Part shown: positions 14,715 through 22,173 of the stretch, piece after piece
Layout of the letters: every line of letters begins with the position of its first letter
Position numbering within the stretch: position 1 is the first letter of the stretch
NCBI GenBank assembly: GCA_945878355.1
Contig: CAMCTC010000071.1
Location: forward strand, 1 to 24,741
Reading direction: 5' to 3'
From: Bordetella parapertussis
GTDB taxonomy: Bacteria > Pseudomonadota > Gammaproteobacteria > Burkholderiales > Burkholderiaceae_C
Length of the DNA: 24,741 nt
Position numbers and translations under genes: made by a program
The notes under the pieces: generated by a model
What the model was told of the DNA's origin: nothing
The model's input: the letters and a program-made list of their open reading frames with translations, nothing else
Databases searched by the model: none

Positions 14715-16006
14715 CAGCGGGCCTTGACGTTGGCCTTGGGGGCGGCCTTGGTGGCAGCGTTTGCCGGGCTCGGAGGCTTGGCAGCGACGACACCCATGTT
14801 GGCTTGAATCACGCGCGAAACCTCGGCATCAGCAGCCTGAACCAGCATGTCAAACACTTCTGTCTGCGCCAGGGGCTGGCTGCGCGGCGCATCGGCCAGG
14901 GTTTTGCCGCTGGTGTCGCTGATGTCGACATCGACCTCCATCGAAAAACCCACCCGCAGCGGGTGCGATGCCAGCTCCTTCGGGTCGAGCGTGATGCGCA
15001 CCGGCACCCGCTGCACCACCTTGATCCAGTTGCCAGTGGCGTTCTGCGCCGGCAGCAGCGCAAAAGCAGCGCCGGTGCCAGCGCCCAGGCCGCTGATACG
15101 GCCGTGGAAGTAGTGCTTTTGGCCATAGACATCGGACGTCAGTGTCGCTTTCTGGCCCAGGCGCAGATTCTTCAACTGGCCTTCCTTGAAGTTGGCGTCG
15201 ACCCACAGCTTGTCAAGCGCGACCACCGCCATCAACGGCGTCCCTGCCGCCACCCGCTGGCCGATCTGCACGCTGCGCCTGGCCACCACACCGTCCAGCG
15301 GCGCGGGCAACTCGGCCCGGCGCAGCACCAGATAGGTCTCACGCAGCCGTGCCGCGGCCTTTTGCACACCAGGGTGTTTGGCCACACTGGTGCCGTCGGT
15401 CAGGCTCTGGTTCGACAACAGTGACTCGCGGGCCGCGACCAGCGCCGATTGCGCGGCGGCCTGGGCACTGCGGCTGGCCGCGAGCTGCGCGCTGGCATGG
15501 GCGTATTCCTCCTGGCCCACCGCACCACTGGCCAGCAGCGGTGCGCGTCGGTTGACATCGTCCTGCGCGCGCTGCACTTCGCTGACCGTGCGCGCCAGCT
15601 CGGCCTCGCGCAAGCCGATCTGTGCGCCGAAGGTGGCGTTATTGGCGTACAGCGTGCGCACTTCCCGAACCGTCTGCCCGAGTTGGGCCTCGGCCTGGTC
15701 GAGCGCCACCTTGGCGTCGGCCGGGTCCAGCCTGACCAGCGCCTGGCCGGCTTTGACCAGGTCGGCGTCGTCGGCCAGGATCGCGACCACCGTGCCCGCC
15801 ACTTGAGAAGTGATTTGCACCACATTGCCTTGCACATAGGCGTTGTCGGTCGATTCGATCGTGCTGAGCGCCAAATGCCAATAAGCTGCGTAGCCCGAGC
15901 CACCCAGCAACACCAGCAAGGCGATCGCACCCAGCGCTTTGCCGCGGGCTTTCGAGGGACGGGGCGTGCTGGCCGGCACAGGGGTAGAGGCGATGGGTTG
16001 GGACAT
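14714..16006 (-). CDS. emrA: HlyD/EmrA-family membrane fusion protein
   Basis: 430-residue periplasmic adaptor. A short Pro-rich cytoplasmic start is followed by one membrane anchor (about 26-46, IALLVLLGGSGYAAYWHLAL), a lipoyl half (STIESTDNAYVQGNVVQITSQVAGTV in parts, typical of EmrA), a long helical hairpin with Ala/Gln/Arg-rich heptads (about 95-200), the second lipoyl half (APLDGVVARRSVQIGQRVAAG in parts), and a beta-barrel domain (KLWVDANFKEGQLKNLRLGQKATLTSDVY in parts) including VPVRITLDPKEL. The C-terminus is an Ala/Lys-rich tail. It sits 48 nt downstream of the outer-membrane factor gene and overlaps emrB. No strong ribosome-binding site precedes ATG 16006. Confidence 0.93.
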   Translation of the reverse strand: MSQPIASTPVPASTPRPSKARGKALGAIALLVLLGGSGYAAYWHLALSTIESTDNAYVQGNVVQITSQVAGTVVAILADDADLVKAGQALVRLDPADAKVALDQAEAQLGQTVREVRTLYANNATFGAQIGLREAELARTVSEVQRAQDDVNRRAPLLASGAVGQEEYAHASAQLAASRSAQAAAQSALVAARESLLSNQSLTDGTSVAKHPGVQKAAARLRETYLVLRRAELPAPLDGVVARRSVQIGQRVAAGTPLMAVVALDKLWVDANFKEGQLKNLRLGQKATLTSDVYGQKHYFHGRISGLGAGTGAAFALLPAQNATGNWIKVVQRVPVRITLDPKELASHPLRVGFSMEVDVDISDTSGKTLADAPRSQPLAQTEVFDMLVQAADAEVSRVIQANMGVVAAKPPSPANAATKAAPKANVKAR

Positions 16007-16054
16007 GGGAGGCTTGCGGTAGAGGGTCAGGCGATGGATTTGAGTCAGGCGAGC

Positions 16055-17530
16055 TCAGCGAGCCGCCGCTAAAGCGCCGGGCACAGGCAACAACGCCGCT
16101 GGCGCGGGCTTGTCGTCGCGCCACCCTCCACCCAGCGCACGCATCAGCGAGACCTGGGCATCAAGCGCGCGGGCTCGGAGTTCGGCGCCCTGGTTGCGCT
16201 GGGCCAGTACGCTGGTCTCGGCGTTGAGCACCAGCAGCTGGTTGCCCAGGCCAGCGCGGTAGCGCTGCTGCGCGAGTTCGTAAGCGCTCTCGGTCAGCGC
16301 CTGGGCCTGGGCTTGCTCGGCTTGTTGGCGGGCGGTGGATTGCCAACTCGCTGCAGCATCAGCCACCTCGCGCGCGGCCTCCAGCACTGCGGCGTTGTAG
16401 GCCGCCACGGCAGCGTCGGCTTCGGCCGCACGGCTCAGCAGGTTGGCACGCAGCCTGCCGCCATCGAACAGCGGCAAGCGCAGTGCGGGTCCGGCGCCCA
16501 GGCTGCGGCTGCCCAGCGTCAGCAAGTGGTCCAGCCCCAGCGCGTTCAGGCCCGCAAAGCCCATCAGGTTGATGTCGGGATAGAACTGACCGCGGGCAAC
16601 TTCGACATCCTGCAGCGCTGCCTCGACCCGCCAGCGCGCGGCCACCACGTCGGCACGTCGGCCCAGCAAGTCAGCACCCAGGCGATCGGGCAGCGCCAGT
16701 CCAGGCATCGTCAGCAGCGCCGGCACCAGGCCGTCTAGCGATCGCGGCGCCTGGCCGCTGAGCAGCGCCAGCTGGTGCCGGACCAGCATCATCTGGCCGG
16801 TCAGCGACTCGATCTGACCGCGCACCTCGGGCAGACCGCTCTCGGCCAAGCGCAGCTCGACCGCACTGTCGAGCCCAGCTCGGACCCGGGACCGCGTCAG
16901 CTCAAGCATGGTTTGGCGCTGTTCCAGGCTGCGCTGAGCCAAGGCTTGCAGGCTGGCCAGGCGGGCCAGGCTGACATAGGCGCGTGCCACGTTGGCCGCC
17001 AGCAGCACACGCGCGGCTTGCAATTCAACCCTCGCGGCCTGCTGCTGGCCAACGGCGGCCTGCAGCGCGGCTTGGTGTCGACCAAAGAAGTCGAGCTCGA
17101 AGCTCGTGCTGGCCTGCAGGTTGCCGACGTTGATGATCTTCCCGGCCAGCGCCGGCGGCACCAAGCCGCGCTGAGAAAAGCGCTGGCGCGTCAGGTCCAG
17201 CCCCAGGCCCGCCTGAAGTCCCTGCGATGCCAAGGTGGCGTCGACCACCGCTGCGGCGCGGGTCAGCCTGGCTGCGGCGGTGTCGAGGCTGGGCTGGCCG
17301 GCCAGCGCCTGCTCAACCAATGCATCGAGCGCCGGTGCACCCAGCGCACGCCACCACTGCGCATCAGGAAACGGCGTGGCGGCATCGTCCCGCAACCCAG
17401 CACCCGCAGCGCCCAGCAGGCCCAGCGGCTTGGGTAGCAGCCCAGGTTCGGCGCAGCCGCCGAGTTGCAGCGCCAGCAGCATGGCCGCGGCAGCGCACCA
17501 GCCTGTTGGAATTCGTGCAAGAGTACTCAC
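16055..17530 (-). CDS. NodT/OprM-family outer-membrane efflux lipoprotein
   Basis: 491-residue TolC-type channel subunit, starting at GTG 17530, which overlaps the marR stop (GTGA). A lipoprotein signal peptide ends in LQLGGC with lipidated Cys26. Two homologous outer-membrane efflux repeats follow (about 60-265 and 275-470), each with long Ala/Leu/Gln helices and short strand segments such as LQASTSFELDFFGRHQAA and FYPDINLMGFAGLNALG, characteristic of RND/EMR-associated NodT channels. It lies between the repressor and the adaptor gene, so regulator, channel, adaptor and pump form one operon. The last few residues are Ala/Pro-rich. Confidence 0.92.
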   Translation of the reverse strand: MSTLARIPTGWCAAAAMLLALQLGGCAEPGLLPKPLGLLGAAGAGLRDDAATPFPDAQWWRALGAPALDALVEQALAGQPSLDTAAARLTRAAAVVDATLASQGLQAGLGLDLTRQRFSQRGLVPPALAGKIINVGNLQASTSFELDFFGRHQAALQAAVGQQQAARVELQAARVLLAANVARAYVSLARLASLQALAQRSLEQRQTMLELTRSRVRAGLDSAVELRLAESGLPEVRGQIESLTGQMMLVRHQLALLSGQAPRSLDGLVPALLTMPGLALPDRLGADLLGRRADVVAARWRVEAALQDVEVARGQFYPDINLMGFAGLNALGLDHLLTLGSRSLGAGPALRLPLFDGGRLRANLLSRAAEADAAVAAYNAAVLEAAREVADAAASWQSTARQQAEQAQAQALTESAYELAQQRYRAGLGNQLLVLNAETSVLAQRNQGAELRARALDAQVSLMRALGGGWRDDKPAPAALLPVPGALAAAR

Positions 17531-18033
17531 TCACTGTCCTTCGCAAGGTCTTTGCCGCAATCACGCAGGGCTTCGCCGTTGGCGAGCATGCGCTGCAGCA
17601 GATCGTTCAACATCTGCCATTCGCTCTCTGCAAAACCCGCCAGGTGGGCATTGAGCACCTCGGCCAACACCGCTGGCACATGTTGAGAGACGGCTCGGCC
17701 CGAGTCGGTGAGTTCGAGCTTGATCACCCGCCGATCCTGTTGCGAGCGCTCGCGCCGCACCAAGCCCTTGGCCTCAAGACGATCAAGCGCTCGGGTCATC
17801 GCGCCAGGGTCTAGCGATTGGTCGCGCGCCAGCGCGGCCATCGTGTCGCAGCCGCCGCGGGAGATGCGGTAGAGCGGCAACCACTGGGCATGGGTCAGGT
17901 CGTGGGCTGCCAGGCGGCGATCGATCTGCAGCAACACCGATTGCATCACCCGCTTCATCAACAGGCCAATCGTGCCTTCTGGGCGCAGCGATTCGGCGCT
18001 GTAGAAGCTGGCGGGCGGGATCTTCACGGGCAT
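17527..18033 (-). CDS. MarR-family transcriptional regulator of the efflux operon
   Basis: 168-residue winged-helix repressor. MarR core: dimer helix GLLMKRVMQSVLLQIDRRLAAHDLT (parts), recognition region MAALARDQSLDPGAMTRALDRLEAKGLVRRE (parts), and wing RSQQDRRVIKLELTDSGRAV with the family DxR pattern. I chose ATG 18033 because the much longer in-frame extension upstream is antisense to the ABC exporter and has no domain character. There is no proper Shine-Dalgarno: AGAGG directly abuts the ATG, fitting a leaderless transcript from the promoter described separately. First gene of the operon, divergent from the ABC exporter, and probably autorepressing, as is usual for MarR/EmrR proteins. Confidence 0.92.
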   Translation of the reverse strand: MPVKIPPASFYSAESLRPEGTIGLLMKRVMQSVLLQIDRRLAAHDLTHAQWLPLYRISRGGCDTMAALARDQSLDPGAMTRALDRLEAKGLVRRERSQQDRRVIKLELTDSGRAVSQHVPAVLAEVLNAHLAGFAESEWQMLNDLLQRMLANGEALRDCGKDLAKDSE

Positions 18034-18039
18034 CCTCTG

Positions 18040-18068
18040 AATATACTTGCCTATGCAATCATTGTGCA
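18040..18068 (-). promoter_or_regulatory. Promoter of the marR-efflux operon
   Basis: Read on the minus strand: -35 TGCACA (18068-18063), 17-nt spacer, -10 TATATT (18045-18040). The seventh base after the -10 is 18033, the A of the marR ATG, so transcription would begin at the start codon. Matches to consensus are 4/6 and 5/6. The spacer holds the TTGC/GCAA repeat. Confidence 0.5.
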
Positions 18069-18080
18069 GACATTGATTGC
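18047..18080. promoter_or_regulatory. Candidate MarR operator (overlapping inverted repeats)
   Basis: TTGC-CTAT-GCAA (18047-18058) is a compact inverted repeat of the kind MarR/EmrR proteins bind, placed inside the -35/-10 spacer. A wider perfect repeat GCAATCA (18055-18061) with TGATTGC (18074-18080) shares its inner half-site, giving three evenly related half-sites. Binding here would block marR transcription and could also affect the divergent ABC exporter at 18148. Confidence 0.5.
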
Positions 18081-18147
18081 GTAAACCAACAAAATCATCG
18101 TCGAAGCAACAGCCAGACGCTGCGACATCGGGCTCTACACTGCCGCC

Positions 18148-19959
18148 ATGTCCAAGCCCACCGATCGTCCTGCCGCCACCACACCCCGCTCTTTGTCGGG
18201 TCTGGGACCGTTCCTGCGGCCTTATCGCGTCGGCATTGCACTGGCCTTGATGTTTCTGGTGATGGCGGCGGTCAGCACGCTGGCGTTCCCGATCGCGCTG
18301 AAATCGCTGATCGACCAAGGCATCGTCGCGGCCGACCCTGACCAGCGGCTGATGGCGCTGCGCGGGCACTTCTTGGCACTGTTTGCGGTCGGCGCTGCGC
18401 TGGGGCTGTTCTCTGCGCTGCGTTTTTACACCGTCAGCTGGCTCGGCGAGCGCGTCACCGCCGACCTGCGCAACGCGGTCTATGCCCATGTCGTTCGGCA
18501 AAGCCCGGAGTTCTTCGAGACCACCGCCTCGGGCGAGGTGCTCAGCCGCTTGACCACCGACACCACGCTGGTCCAGACCGTCGTCGGCTCGAGCCTGAGC
18601 ATGGGTTTGCGCAACGCGGTGATGGGCGTCGGGGCGATGGCGATGCTGATCATCACCAACCCCTGGGTGATGATGCAGGTGCTGGGCATCCTGGTGCTGG
18701 TGGTCTTGCCCAGCCTGTACTTCGGCCGCCGGGTGCGCAAGCTCAGCCGCGCCAGCCAGGACCGGGTGGCCGATTCCAGCGCGATCGCAGCCGAAGTGCT
18801 GAACGCGATCCCGGTGGTGCAGAGCTACGGCCAGGAGCTTCGCGAGGCCAAGCGCTTCGACGCCGCCACCGAGAGCGCATTCGACACCGCGATCAAGCGC
18901 ACCCGCGTGCGGGCCGTGCTGGTGGGCTTCATCATCACCGCCACTTTCGGCGCGCTGCTGTGGGGCCTGTACCAGGGCACGCAGGCCGTCGCGGCCGGAC
19001 GCATCAGCGCCGGCCACCTGGGCCAGACCGTCGTGTTCGTGATCATCCTGGTCAGCAGCGTCGCGGTGCTCTCCGAGGTCTACGGCGACCTGCTGCGCGC
19101 GGCCGGTGCGACCGAGCGGCTGATGGAGTTGCTCTCGGCGCAATCGCCTGTGGCCGACCCGGCTGCACCGCGGGTGCTGCCGGCCACCGCTGCGGGCTCA
19201 TCATTGCGCCTGGATCGGGTGAGCTTCCACTACCCGTCGCGTCCCACGCTGCCTTCGCTGTGCGACTTCGATCTGGCGGTGGCGCCGGGCGAGACCGTGG
19301 CGATCGTCGGGCCGAGTGGCGCAGGCAAGAGCACGGTGTTCCAGTTGCTGCTGCGCTTCTACGACGCCAGTGCTGGCACGATCTCGGTCGACGGCGTGCC
19401 GGTACAACAAACCTCGCTGGCCGCGCTGCGTCAGCGCGTGGGCATCGTGCCGCAGGACAGCACGATCTTCTCGACCTCAGCGTTGGAAAACATCCGCTAC
19501 GGCCGGCCCGATGCGCCAGACGCCGAGGTGATCGCAGCGGCCAAGGCAGCCTTCGCGCACGACTTCATCACCGCGCTGCCCGAGGGCTACCACACCTTCC
19601 TGGGCGAGCGCGGCGTTCGACTGTCGGGCGGCCAGCGCCAGCGCATCAGCATCGCGCGGGCGATGCTCAAGAACCCGCCGCTGTTGCTGCTAGACGAAGC
19701 CACCAGCGCGCTGGACGCCGAGAGCGAGCGCATGGTGCAGATGGCGCTGGAGTCCGCGATGAGCGGGCGCACCACGCTGGTCATTGCGCACCGCTTGGCA
19801 ACCGTACAGCGCGCCGACCGGATTGTGGTGATGGACGCCGGCCGGATCGTCGATATCGGCAGCCACGACGAACTGGTGGCCCGTGGCGGGCTTTACGCCC
19901 GGCTGGCGGCGATTCAGTTCGGACTGGCAGCAGGAGATCAGGCGCCCATCCAGACCTGA
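18148..19959 (+). CDS. MsbA-type ABC exporter (fused membrane and ATPase domains)
   Basis: 603-residue half-transporter that should work as a dimer in the inner membrane. The ABC transmembrane domain, six helices, spans about 20-310, including [21 protein letters not shown] (parts), the conserved coupling region. The nucleotide-binding domain spans about 350-590: A-loop FHYPSRP, Walker [10 protein letters not shown] (388-396), Q-loop [11 protein letters not shown], signature LSGGQRQR (from 492), Walker [12 protein letters not shown] (D516, E517), and H-loop H548. All catalytic residues are intact. Substrate (lipid, peptide or drug) is not determinable. It diverges from the marR operon across a 114-bp spacer that holds the operator, so co-regulation is possible. 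There is no Shine-Dalgarno before ATG 18148; a TACACT hexamer lies 6 nt from the ATG. Confidence 0.92.
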   Translation: MSKPTDRPAATTPRSLSGLGPFLRPYRVGIALALMFLVMAAVSTLAFPIALKSLIDQGIVAADPDQRLMALRGHFLALFAVGAALGLFSALRFYTVSWLGERVTADLRNAVYAHVVRQSPEFFETTASGEVLSRLTTDTTLVQTVVGSSLSMGLRNAVMGVGAMAMLIITNPWVMMQVLGILVLVVLPSLYFGRRVRKLSRASQDRVADSSAIAAEVLNAIPVVQSYGQELREAKRFDAATESAFDTAIKRTRVRAVLVGFIITATFGALLWGLYQGTQAVAAGRISAGHLGQTVVFVIILVSSVAVLSEVYGDLLRAAGATERLMELLSAQSPVADPAAPRVLPATAAGSSLRLDRVSFHYPSRPTLPSLCDFDLAVAPGETVAIVGPSGAGKSTVFQLLLRFYDASAGTISVDGVPVQQTSLAALRQRVGIVPQDSTIFSTSALENIRYGRPDAPDAEVIAAAKAAFAHDFITALPEGYHTFLGERGVRLSGGQRQRISIARAMLKNPPLLLLDEATSALDAESERMVQMALESAMSGRTTLVIAHRLATVQRADRIVVMDAGRIVDIGSHDELVARGGLYARLAAIQFGLAAGDQAPIQT

Positions 19960-19976
19960 GGCCAGGCATGGCTTCA

Positions 19977-19993
19977 GCGCATAATTGATGCGC
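19977..19993. promoter_or_regulatory. Palindrome at the ccdA promoter, candidate autoregulation site
   Basis: GCGCAT-AATTG-ATGCGC is a perfect 6-bp inverted repeat overlapping a CATAAT -10-like hexamer (19980-19985), 19 nt upstream of the ccdA start. A second small repeat GCCA-GGCA-TGGC lies at 19961-19972. CcdA-CcdB complexes repress their own promoter in known systems, so these are reasonable operator candidates. The -35 is weak. Confidence 0.4.
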
Positions 19994-20011
19994 ATGACGA
20001 AGGAGCTTCCG

Positions 20012-20263
20012 ATGCTGCACTTCAACGATTCACCCAAGCGCGCGACCAACCTGAGCCTCAACGCCAAGGTGCTGGATGCTGCCCGCGACCTGGGCATGAA
20101 CCTGTCAGCCACCGTCGACGCCTTGCTGGCCGAAGAGGTGCGCAAGCGCTACTGGGCGCGATGGAACGAAGACAACAAGGAAGCCGTCGCGCACTACAAC
20201 GCCAGGATCGCGCGTGAAGGCCTGCCGCTGGCGCGTTACCGAACCTTCCTGAAAGGGCCGTGA
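20012..20263 (+). CDS. ccdA: CcdA-type antitoxin
   Basis: 83-residue antitoxin. The N-terminal ribbon-helix-helix region includes [23 protein letters not shown] and [14 protein letters not shown] (in parts), followed by the characteristic [32 protein letters not shown] segment (parts), which in CcdA is the flexible toxin-binding tail. I chose ATG 20012 because AAGGAG (20000-20005) lies 6 nt upstream. Earlier in-frame starts (19985, 19988, 19994) overlap the -10 and operator palindrome. Its TGA overlaps the ATG of ccdB (TGATG), the standard coupled arrangement. It should neutralise CcdB, but the toxin downstream appears damaged. Confidence 0.9.
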   Translation: MLHFNDSPKRATNLSLNAKVLDAARDLGMNLSATVDALLAEEVRKRYWARWNEDNKEAVAHYNARIAREGLPLARYRTFLKGP

Positions 20264-20576
20264 TGGCGCGCTTCGATGTGTTCGCCAACCCCGAGGCCTC
20301 AGAGCGGGCTGACACGCCATACTTTCTCGATGTCCAGAACGACTACATCGACGGCCTGGAGACGCGCGTGGTGATCCCGCTGCGCACCGAGGCCGCGTTT
20401 GGACCGCAGGCCCGCCACCTGAACCCGGTGCTGGCAGTGGCCAACGAGCGCTTGGTGCTCGACACCGCCACGCTAGGCGCGGTACCGCTGGCCGAATTGC
20501 GCCGGCCCTATATGCGCTTGGTCGATGGCCGGGAGGCGGTTCAGCAAGCCCTCGACACACTTTCGGAGCCTACTGA
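20263..20576 (+). pseudogene. ccdB: CcdB-type gyrase toxin, C-terminus frameshifted into thyA
   Basis: CcdB blocks DNA gyrase. The body is clear: [33 protein letters not shown] (parts), [24 protein letters not shown] (parts) and [10 protein letters not shown], aligned with E. coli CcdB to its last helix. The family ends with a short tail (FWGI in the F-plasmid protein) that contacts gyrase. Here the frame reads LSEPTE and continues into thymidylate synthase. Adding one T to the TTT at 20561-20563 gives ALDTLFGAY and a stop (TGA 20574-20576), exactly the family length and pattern. So one base seems lost, by mutation or sequencing error. As written the open frame runs 20263-21408 (381 residues). 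A GTG at 20260 is an alternative start. Confidence 0.8.
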
Positions 20577-20577
20577 A

Positions 20578-21408
20578 TTGACCCGCCCGATCCGATCGCA
20601 ATACGAAGACCTGATGCGCCATGTCGCCGAGCACGGCGTGGCCAAAGGCGACCGCACCGGCACAGGCACGCGCAGCGTGTTCGGCCACCAGATGCGTTTC
20701 GACCTCAATGAAGGCTTTCCGCTCGTCACGACCAAGAAGGTATTCGTCAAAGCCATCATCGTCGAGTTGCTGTGGTTCCTGCGCGGCGAGCGCAATGTCC
20801 AATGGCTGCAAGACAATGGCTGCACGATCTGGGACGAATGGGCGCGCCCGGACGGCGATCTGGGGCCGGTCTACGGCGTGCAGTGGCGCAGTTGGCCCAC
20901 GCCTGGCGGTGGTCACATCGACCAGATTGCACAGGTGGTGCAGCAACTCAAGACCAACCCCGACTCGCGCCGCATTCTCGTCAGCGCCTGGAACGTTGCC
21001 GAGCTTGACCAAATGGCGCTGATGCCCTGTCACGCGATGTTCCAGTTCTACGTGGCACCCGCGACATCGCCCGGCGGGCGCGGCAAGCTCAGCTGCCAGC
21101 TCTACCAGCGCAGCGCCGACATCTTCCTCGGGGTGCCTTTCAACATCGCCAGCTATGCGCTGCTCACGCACATGCTGGCGCAGCAATGTGAGTTGGAGGT
21201 CGGTGACTTCATCTGGACCGGCGGCGACTGCCACCTCTACGACAACCACAAAGAGCAGGTGCAGACCCAACTGGCGCGCTCGCCGCACGCCTACCCGCTG
21301 CTCAATATCAAGCGCCGGCCTGACACCATCTTCGACTATGCCTACGAGGATTTCGAGTTGACCGAATACCTGCACCACCCGCCGATCAAGGCGCCGGTGG
21401 CGGTATGA
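20578..21408 (+). CDS. thyA: Thymidylate synthase
   Basis: 276 residues if started at TTG 20578, giving [13 protein letters not shown] as in related proteins. GGAG (20565-20568) lies 9 nt before it, and no ATG exists in this position. ThyA methylates dUMP to dTMP using methylene-tetrahydrofolate. Motifs: [18 protein letters not shown] (parts), [39 protein letters not shown], nucleophile C151 in [35 protein letters not shown] (parts), [12 protein letters not shown], and the IKAPVAV end. A short insert (ATSPGGRG) lengthens one loop relative to E. coli. All catalytic positions look intact. The frame is also open upstream through ccdB, so a fusion product is formally possible. It is followed by folA after 4 nt, the product dihydrofolate being folA's substrate. 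Confidence 0.93.
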   Translation: MTRPIRSQYEDLMRHVAEHGVAKGDRTGTGTRSVFGHQMRFDLNEGFPLVTTKKVFVKAIIVELLWFLRGERNVQWLQDNGCTIWDEWARPDGDLGPVYGVQWRSWPTPGGGHIDQIAQVVQQLKTNPDSRRILVSAWNVAELDQMALMPCHAMFQFYVAPATSPGGRGKLSCQLYQRSADIFLGVPFNIASYALLTHMLAQQCELEVGDFIWTGGDCHLYDNHKEQVQTQLARSPHAYPLLNIKRRPDTIFDYAYEDFELTEYLHHPPIKAPVAV

Positions 21409-21412
21409 GGGC

Positions 21413-21937
21413 ATGAGCAGGGCGCCGTTGGCGTTGATCGCTTCGGTGGCGCGCAACCGCAGCATAGGACTGGGCAGCGAGTTGGTCTGGCGCGAGCCCG
21501 AGGACATGCGCTGGTTCAAACGCCAGACCCTGGGTTGCCCGGTGATCATGGGCCGCAAAACCTGGGATTCGCTGCCCGAGCGCTTTAGACCACTGCCAGG
21601 CCGCAGCAACATCGTCGTCACGCGCCAATTGGATTGGCGGGCCAGCGGCGCACAGGTCACCGGCACGCTCGAGCGCGCCGTCGCGATGGCTCACGCCTCG
21701 ATCGATCAGCAGCCGGCACCGCGCATCTTCGTGATCGGTGGTGGCGAGCTCTACGCGGCCGCCCTGCCCCTGGCCGACGAATTGCTGCTGACCGAGATTG
21801 ACGCTGATCTGCCAGGCGACACGGTCTTTCCAGCCTGGAACCGGCAGGACTTTGTTGAACAGCAGCGCGAGACCCATCACAGCGCGGGCCCGCCGGCCTG
21901 CGACTACGCATTCGTCACCTACCAGCGCAAACGCTGA
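21413..21937 (+). CDS. folA: Dihydrofolate reductase
   Basis: 174-residue cytoplasmic enzyme reducing dihydrofolate with NADPH, recycling the folate consumed by ThyA. Motifs: PLALIASVARNRSIGLGSELVW (parts, Met20-loop region), active-site acid D31 in REPEDMRWFKRQTLG, PVIMGRKTWDSLP (NADPH-binding), RSNIVVTRQ, IFVIGGGELYAAALP, and a C-terminal DYAFVTYQR strand. ATG 21413 is preceded by GAGGG at good spacing and lies 4 nt after the thyA stop, so the two are one operon. Confidence 0.95.
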   Translation: MSRAPLALIASVARNRSIGLGSELVWREPEDMRWFKRQTLGCPVIMGRKTWDSLPERFRPLPGRSNIVVTRQLDWRASGAQVTGTLERAVAMAHASIDQQPAPRIFVIGGGELYAAALPLADELLLTEIDADLPGDTVFPAWNRQDFVEQQRETHHSAGPPACDYAFVTYQRKR

Positions 21938-21960
21938 TATCACAGAAGAAAATCTACAAC

Positions 21961-22125
21961 ATGTCAGGTCACGGCTTCCACGTTCACGGCCCGCACGACC
22001 ACGAAATCGAGCACGCTGCCCAACAAGGCGCCAAAGACAGCTTTGCCGGCAGGACCGCGGTGATCACCGCGGTCCTGGCCAGCCTGGGGATCGTGCTGGG
22101 CGGTTTGGCGGCGGCCCACATCTGA
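21961..22125 (+). CDS. Small DUF4337-like membrane protein, C-terminally truncated
   Basis: 54-residue frame. It begins MSGHGFHVHGPHDHEIEHAA, the His-rich start I associate with DUF4337 proteins, followed by one membrane segment (about residues 33-52, AVITAVLASLGIVLGGLAAA). Full DUF4337 proteins are roughly 150-200 residues with a long helical middle and more membrane segments; here the frame stops right after TM1 and none of the three downstream frames restores the expected continuation. It could be a remnant or a genuinely short membrane protein. The ribosome-binding site is weak. It lies 23 nt after folA and 48 nt before the hydrolase gene. Confidence 0.65.
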   Translation: MSGHGFHVHGPHDHEIEHAAQQGAKDSFAGRTAVITAVLASLGIVLGGLAAAHI

Positions 22126-22173
22126 CCGAAGCTACAAGATTCACAACAGCCCCTCCCTTGAAAGGTATTGACC

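Noticed and set aside
13614..14807. Long plus-strand open frame opposite emrB
   Set aside because: Antisense to a well-supported 14-helix transporter; its Gln/His/Arg-rich translation is typical of antisense GC-rich frames.
18033..19143. N-terminal extension of the MarR frame to 19143
   Set aside because: It is antisense to the ABC exporter; MarR proteins have no such 370-residue extension and the ATG at 18033 fits the family.
19985..20011. Earlier starts for ccdA (TTG 19985, ATG 19988, ATG 19994)
   Set aside because: They overlap the promoter-like and palindromic sequence; the ATG at 20012 has a well-spaced AAGGAG.
20260..21408. A genuine functional CcdB-ThyA fusion enzyme
   Set aside because: One added T restores a standard ccdB end and a separate thyA start with its own Shine-Dalgarno, a simpler explanation.
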